A stretch of DNA of 64,000 bases from Benincasa hispida (taxonomy: Eukaryota; Streptophyta; Magnoliopsida; Cucurbitales; Cucurbitaceae), in the NCBI RefSeq assembly GCF_009727055.1, contig NC_052357.1, positions 14,173,376-14,237,375 of the forward strand, in the 5' to 3' direction. Positions 61,758-64,000 of this stretch are shown here, piece by piece; positions within the stretch are counted from its first letter, which is position 1, and each line of letters opens with the position of its first letter. Under the pieces are notes generated by a model. That model had not been told where the DNA came from and did not search any database. It saw only the letters and a program-made list of their open reading frames with translations. The translations under genes were made by a program, and so were the position numbers.

Positions 61758-62462
61758 TGCATTACAAGAATTTTGGGCTTTAATGTCAGTCGGAAAAAGT
61801 GAAATCGGATGTATAATGTCGGTTTTATTTATTTTTAAAAAAAGTGGATCTTTAATGTCGGTTTTAAACCAACATTGTAGGGGTACATTTATTGTCGGTT
61901 TTAAACCGACATTAAAGACCCACTTCACTTTTTCTTCTAACTTTATATTTTTCCCCCATTTTTTTTTCATTTCTCTCTTCACTCTCCCTCTATTTTCTTT
62001 TTCCTCTCATTCTCACACTTCCCTCTTGAGACCCTATTCTTTCTCACTCCTCTCTCATTTCGTCGCCGTTCGCCACCGGTTTCCACTAGATCTGCACATT
62101 TCGTCATTCGTTTCGTTGTCGTGCAGGTCTCCACCAAATTTGCCGTTTTCCGCCGGTCTCCACCAGATGTGCAAATTTCGTCGTTCGTTTCGTCGTCGTT
62201 CAGGTCTCCGCCGGATCTTCTGTTCATCGTTCATCGTTGTTCGTTCCGAAGTTAGGGACGTTGTTGCTCGTTCGTCGTCCTATTACAGTCTTATTGAAAT
62301 TGCTAGCCTTGAGAAACCAGTTTTAGTTGACATCATTGTGATCAATTGTTGCTGTTATTATCAACTTCTTATATTTTTCAACTCTTTGTGGTTACTGGTT
62401 TTATTTGTTAGCATTAAAGCTTCATTGGAAAAGTGAATGAGTTGCTTTAATTGACTAGGCAG

Positions 62463-63029
62463 AACAAAAATCAATTCCCGAGTCATCAGATTCTCTTGAT
62501 GGCTTACGAAGTGGTGAAAGGGGCAATAATCATCAACATTTTTCTACAGTCTGTCATAAGCAGGTAAACTTTTGATTATTTTGGTGTTGTGAACTTTTAT
62601 ATTGACCTCAATATATATAAATCTGATCTTGGATTAACTAGACAACCAAAGTATTAAAAACAATGTTTAGTTTCATTAAGCTTTTCTTCTCATTGACATA
62701 TCTTGGATTTTTCATTGTTCCTTTGCTTGTATTCATCGGACAAATAGATTTGTTAGATGAATCAATTTTCAATGACTTAAAATTGCAGTAGTATTTAGTC
62801 ATGGCCAAACAATTTACATCTGAAAATTTCATTATTCTTTAGTTTTGACTCAATTAGAAAATAACTACATTTGAAGTATTTGCTTTAAACATTCGTGTAA
62901 TTTTATTTCGTGAAATAGGTTGTATGGCCACTACGGACATCAAAATCTGAATCATCAGATTCTCTAGATAGCTTATTTGATGACAAGGATGCGCCCAATG
63001 AAATCTCTTCAGCTGTTATACCAAAGGAG
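62463..63029 (+). pseudogene. Captured gene fragment inside the CACTA element (two exon-like segments)
   Basis: Segment 62463-62573 (after an AG, before GTAAAC) reads QKSIPESSDSLDGLRSGERG in one frame. Segment 62919-63029 (after ATAG, before GTAACC) reads SKSESSDSLDSLFDDKD in a compatible frame. Both hold an ESSDSLD motif. The intron between is 345 bp and AT-rich. I do not recognise the source gene. Upstream, 62040-62230 contains GTCTCCACC/TTCGTCGTTCG-type short repeats like a duplicated 5' leader. No full-length product is likely. Confidence 0.45.
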
Positions 63030-63139
63030 GTAACCTACATACTAATGCTTTTTATCTTTAATGTGGAGCATATAAAGTTTTCTTGAGTCAAAATTGTTGA
63101 AATTGTTGAAAATGTGATATATGTAATTCCTACTCCCAC

Positions 63140-63330
63140 GGAAAGGTTCTGGGCTTTCATGTCGGTTTAAAGGGTTTCATTTGATTCTTGGGCTTCAGTT
63201 GCAACCGATATTAAAGGGCTTTAATGTCGGTTGCAAATTTCATTAAAGGGCTTTAATGTCGGTTGCAACTGAAGCCCAAGAATCAAATGAAGCCCTTTAA
63301 ACCGACATTGAAGCCCAGAATCTTTCTGTT
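63140..63330. repeat. Long hairpin (inverted repeat) inside the CACTA element
   Basis: TTCTGGGCTT(T)CATGTCGGTTTAAAGGG..GGCTTCAGTTGCAACCGA on the left is mirrored by TCGGTTGCAACTGAAGCCC..CCGACATTGAAGCCCAGAA on the right. Arms are about 75 bp, and the loop contains a second GGGCTTTAATGTCGG copy. Transcription through it would give a strong double-stranded RNA. Confidence 0.8.
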
Positions 63331-63824
63331 TTATCAATTATTGTCCTTTTTTAAAAAAATTTCGTTGCCGAATCCATTTTTTTAGTCAAAAAGTATAACA
63401 TGACACATCATCATCGAACGTTGTGGCTATGACATATTATTCATGTATGGATTGTAAATCTATTACATTTAATCCACAAATTCTACTATAAAATTATAAT
63501 TTAAGAGGCCGTATTATAATTTAGGCATTAAAAACACAAATTACAAGTAATACAAACATTATGATTTTACAAACATTATGAGTTTACTATCCCTCTCCAC
63601 TTGGTAAGTATGGATCCCTTTATAATTCTTCTTGAACAGACCCTCCAACTTCAGCAGTGTCTGGTTATAGACATCTTTGTCTGACCACTATTGTTCAAAG
63701 TATCACAAATAAAAAAGGTGAGACAAAGGATTGAAAGTAAAAATGTGATCAAAATTCATATTGAACTAACCGTGTATATTGGGAATGTGCATAAATGGTA
63801 CATTCAAGGAAAATTCTTGTAGTG

Positions 63825-64000
63825 AATGTGTTGGATCTAAAGTTCCTCAATAAAAAGCATAAAGAGGTTGCGATACCAAATCTTTACTCCTAGATATGAG
63901 ATACGAAGAAGAGAAACTTGGTTACTTAGATATAAGATACGAAGACGAAGAAAAATTTTCAGCAGCATAACGATGCTACCACAACAAAACCAAAAATTTA
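63825..64000. other. Right edge, no gene seen
   Basis: AT-rich sequence with a repeated AGATA(T)GAGATACGAAGA motif near 63890-63945. Nothing further is supported. Confidence 0.5.

Larger units (their letters stand above)
61760..63824 (+). mobile_element. Non-autonomous CACTA element
   Basis: The left terminus CATTACAAGAATTTT and the right terminus AAAATTCTTGTAGTG form inverted repeats of about 15 bp with one mismatch, of the CACTACAAGAA type of plant CACTA transposons. AATG lies directly outside both ends (CACTA usually makes 3-bp duplications, so AATG may be partly chance). Subterminal CTTTAATGTCGG/CCGACATTAAAG hairpins lie at 61779-61917 and 63150-63310. The element is 2.07 kb, has no transposase and carries exon-like cargo. 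Confidence 0.7.

Noticed and set aside
61783..62436. 217-codon ORF in the CACTA element
   Set aside because: It spans hairpin repeats and CT-rich short repeats with no recognisable domain. It is more likely leader-type noncoding DNA than a protein.

Overview
The window is nuclear DNA from a flowering plant. Genes have GT-AG introns, the intergenic DNA is very AT-rich, and plant-specific families are present: an OBERON PHD protein, a CC-NB-ARC-LRR receptor, a plant U2 snRNA gene with USE and TATA boxes, and MULE, CACTA, copia and Cassandra transposable elements. The DUF1985/Ulp1-like MULE cargo resembles CUMULE-type elements described in melon, so Cucurbitaceae is my best guess; this is an inference, not a proof.

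Layout. 0.1-2.5 kb: the last six recognised coding segments of an EFR3-family gene (SEMI-ROLLED LEAF 2-like). 2.5-5.7 kb: AT-rich spacer with a foldback element, a SINE-like copy and an isolated cluster of ACGT/TGACG motifs. 5.7-23.0 kb: a large noncoding structure. A segment that includes the promoter-proximal DNA of the next gene has been duplicated in tandem, and the right copy contains about five diverged repeats of roughly 2.4 kb. The structure ends immediately 5' of the TATA box of an OBERON4-like gene (23.0-27.9 kb, two coding exons, several uORFs).

30.1-33.2 kb: an intact, intronless CC-NB-ARC-LRR (NLR) gene on the minus strand. 41.2-43.1 kb: a broken relative that starts abruptly at the GLPL motif. 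35.4-39.5 kb: a decayed DUF1985-type transposon gene, split by a 1.84-kb solo LTR. 46.0-52.6 kb: a decayed MULE, with a transposase on the plus strand convergent with a DUF1985/Ulp1-like gene on the minus strand. Its noncoding parts, including at least one well-defined intron, carry four clusters of short repeats built on the palindrome CGATCG.

54.5-54.8 kb: a complete-looking U2 snRNA gene on the minus strand. 55-64 kb: nested transposon remains, namely a copia 3' end, two LTR-like arms in opposite orientation with an assembly gap, and a 2.07-kb non-autonomous CACTA element that carries two exon-like segments and a long hairpin.

Likely working genes are the EFR3-like gene, OBE4-like, the first NLR and U2. 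Nearly everything else is transposon-derived or decayed. All exon boundaries were read by eye from splice sites and reading frame.
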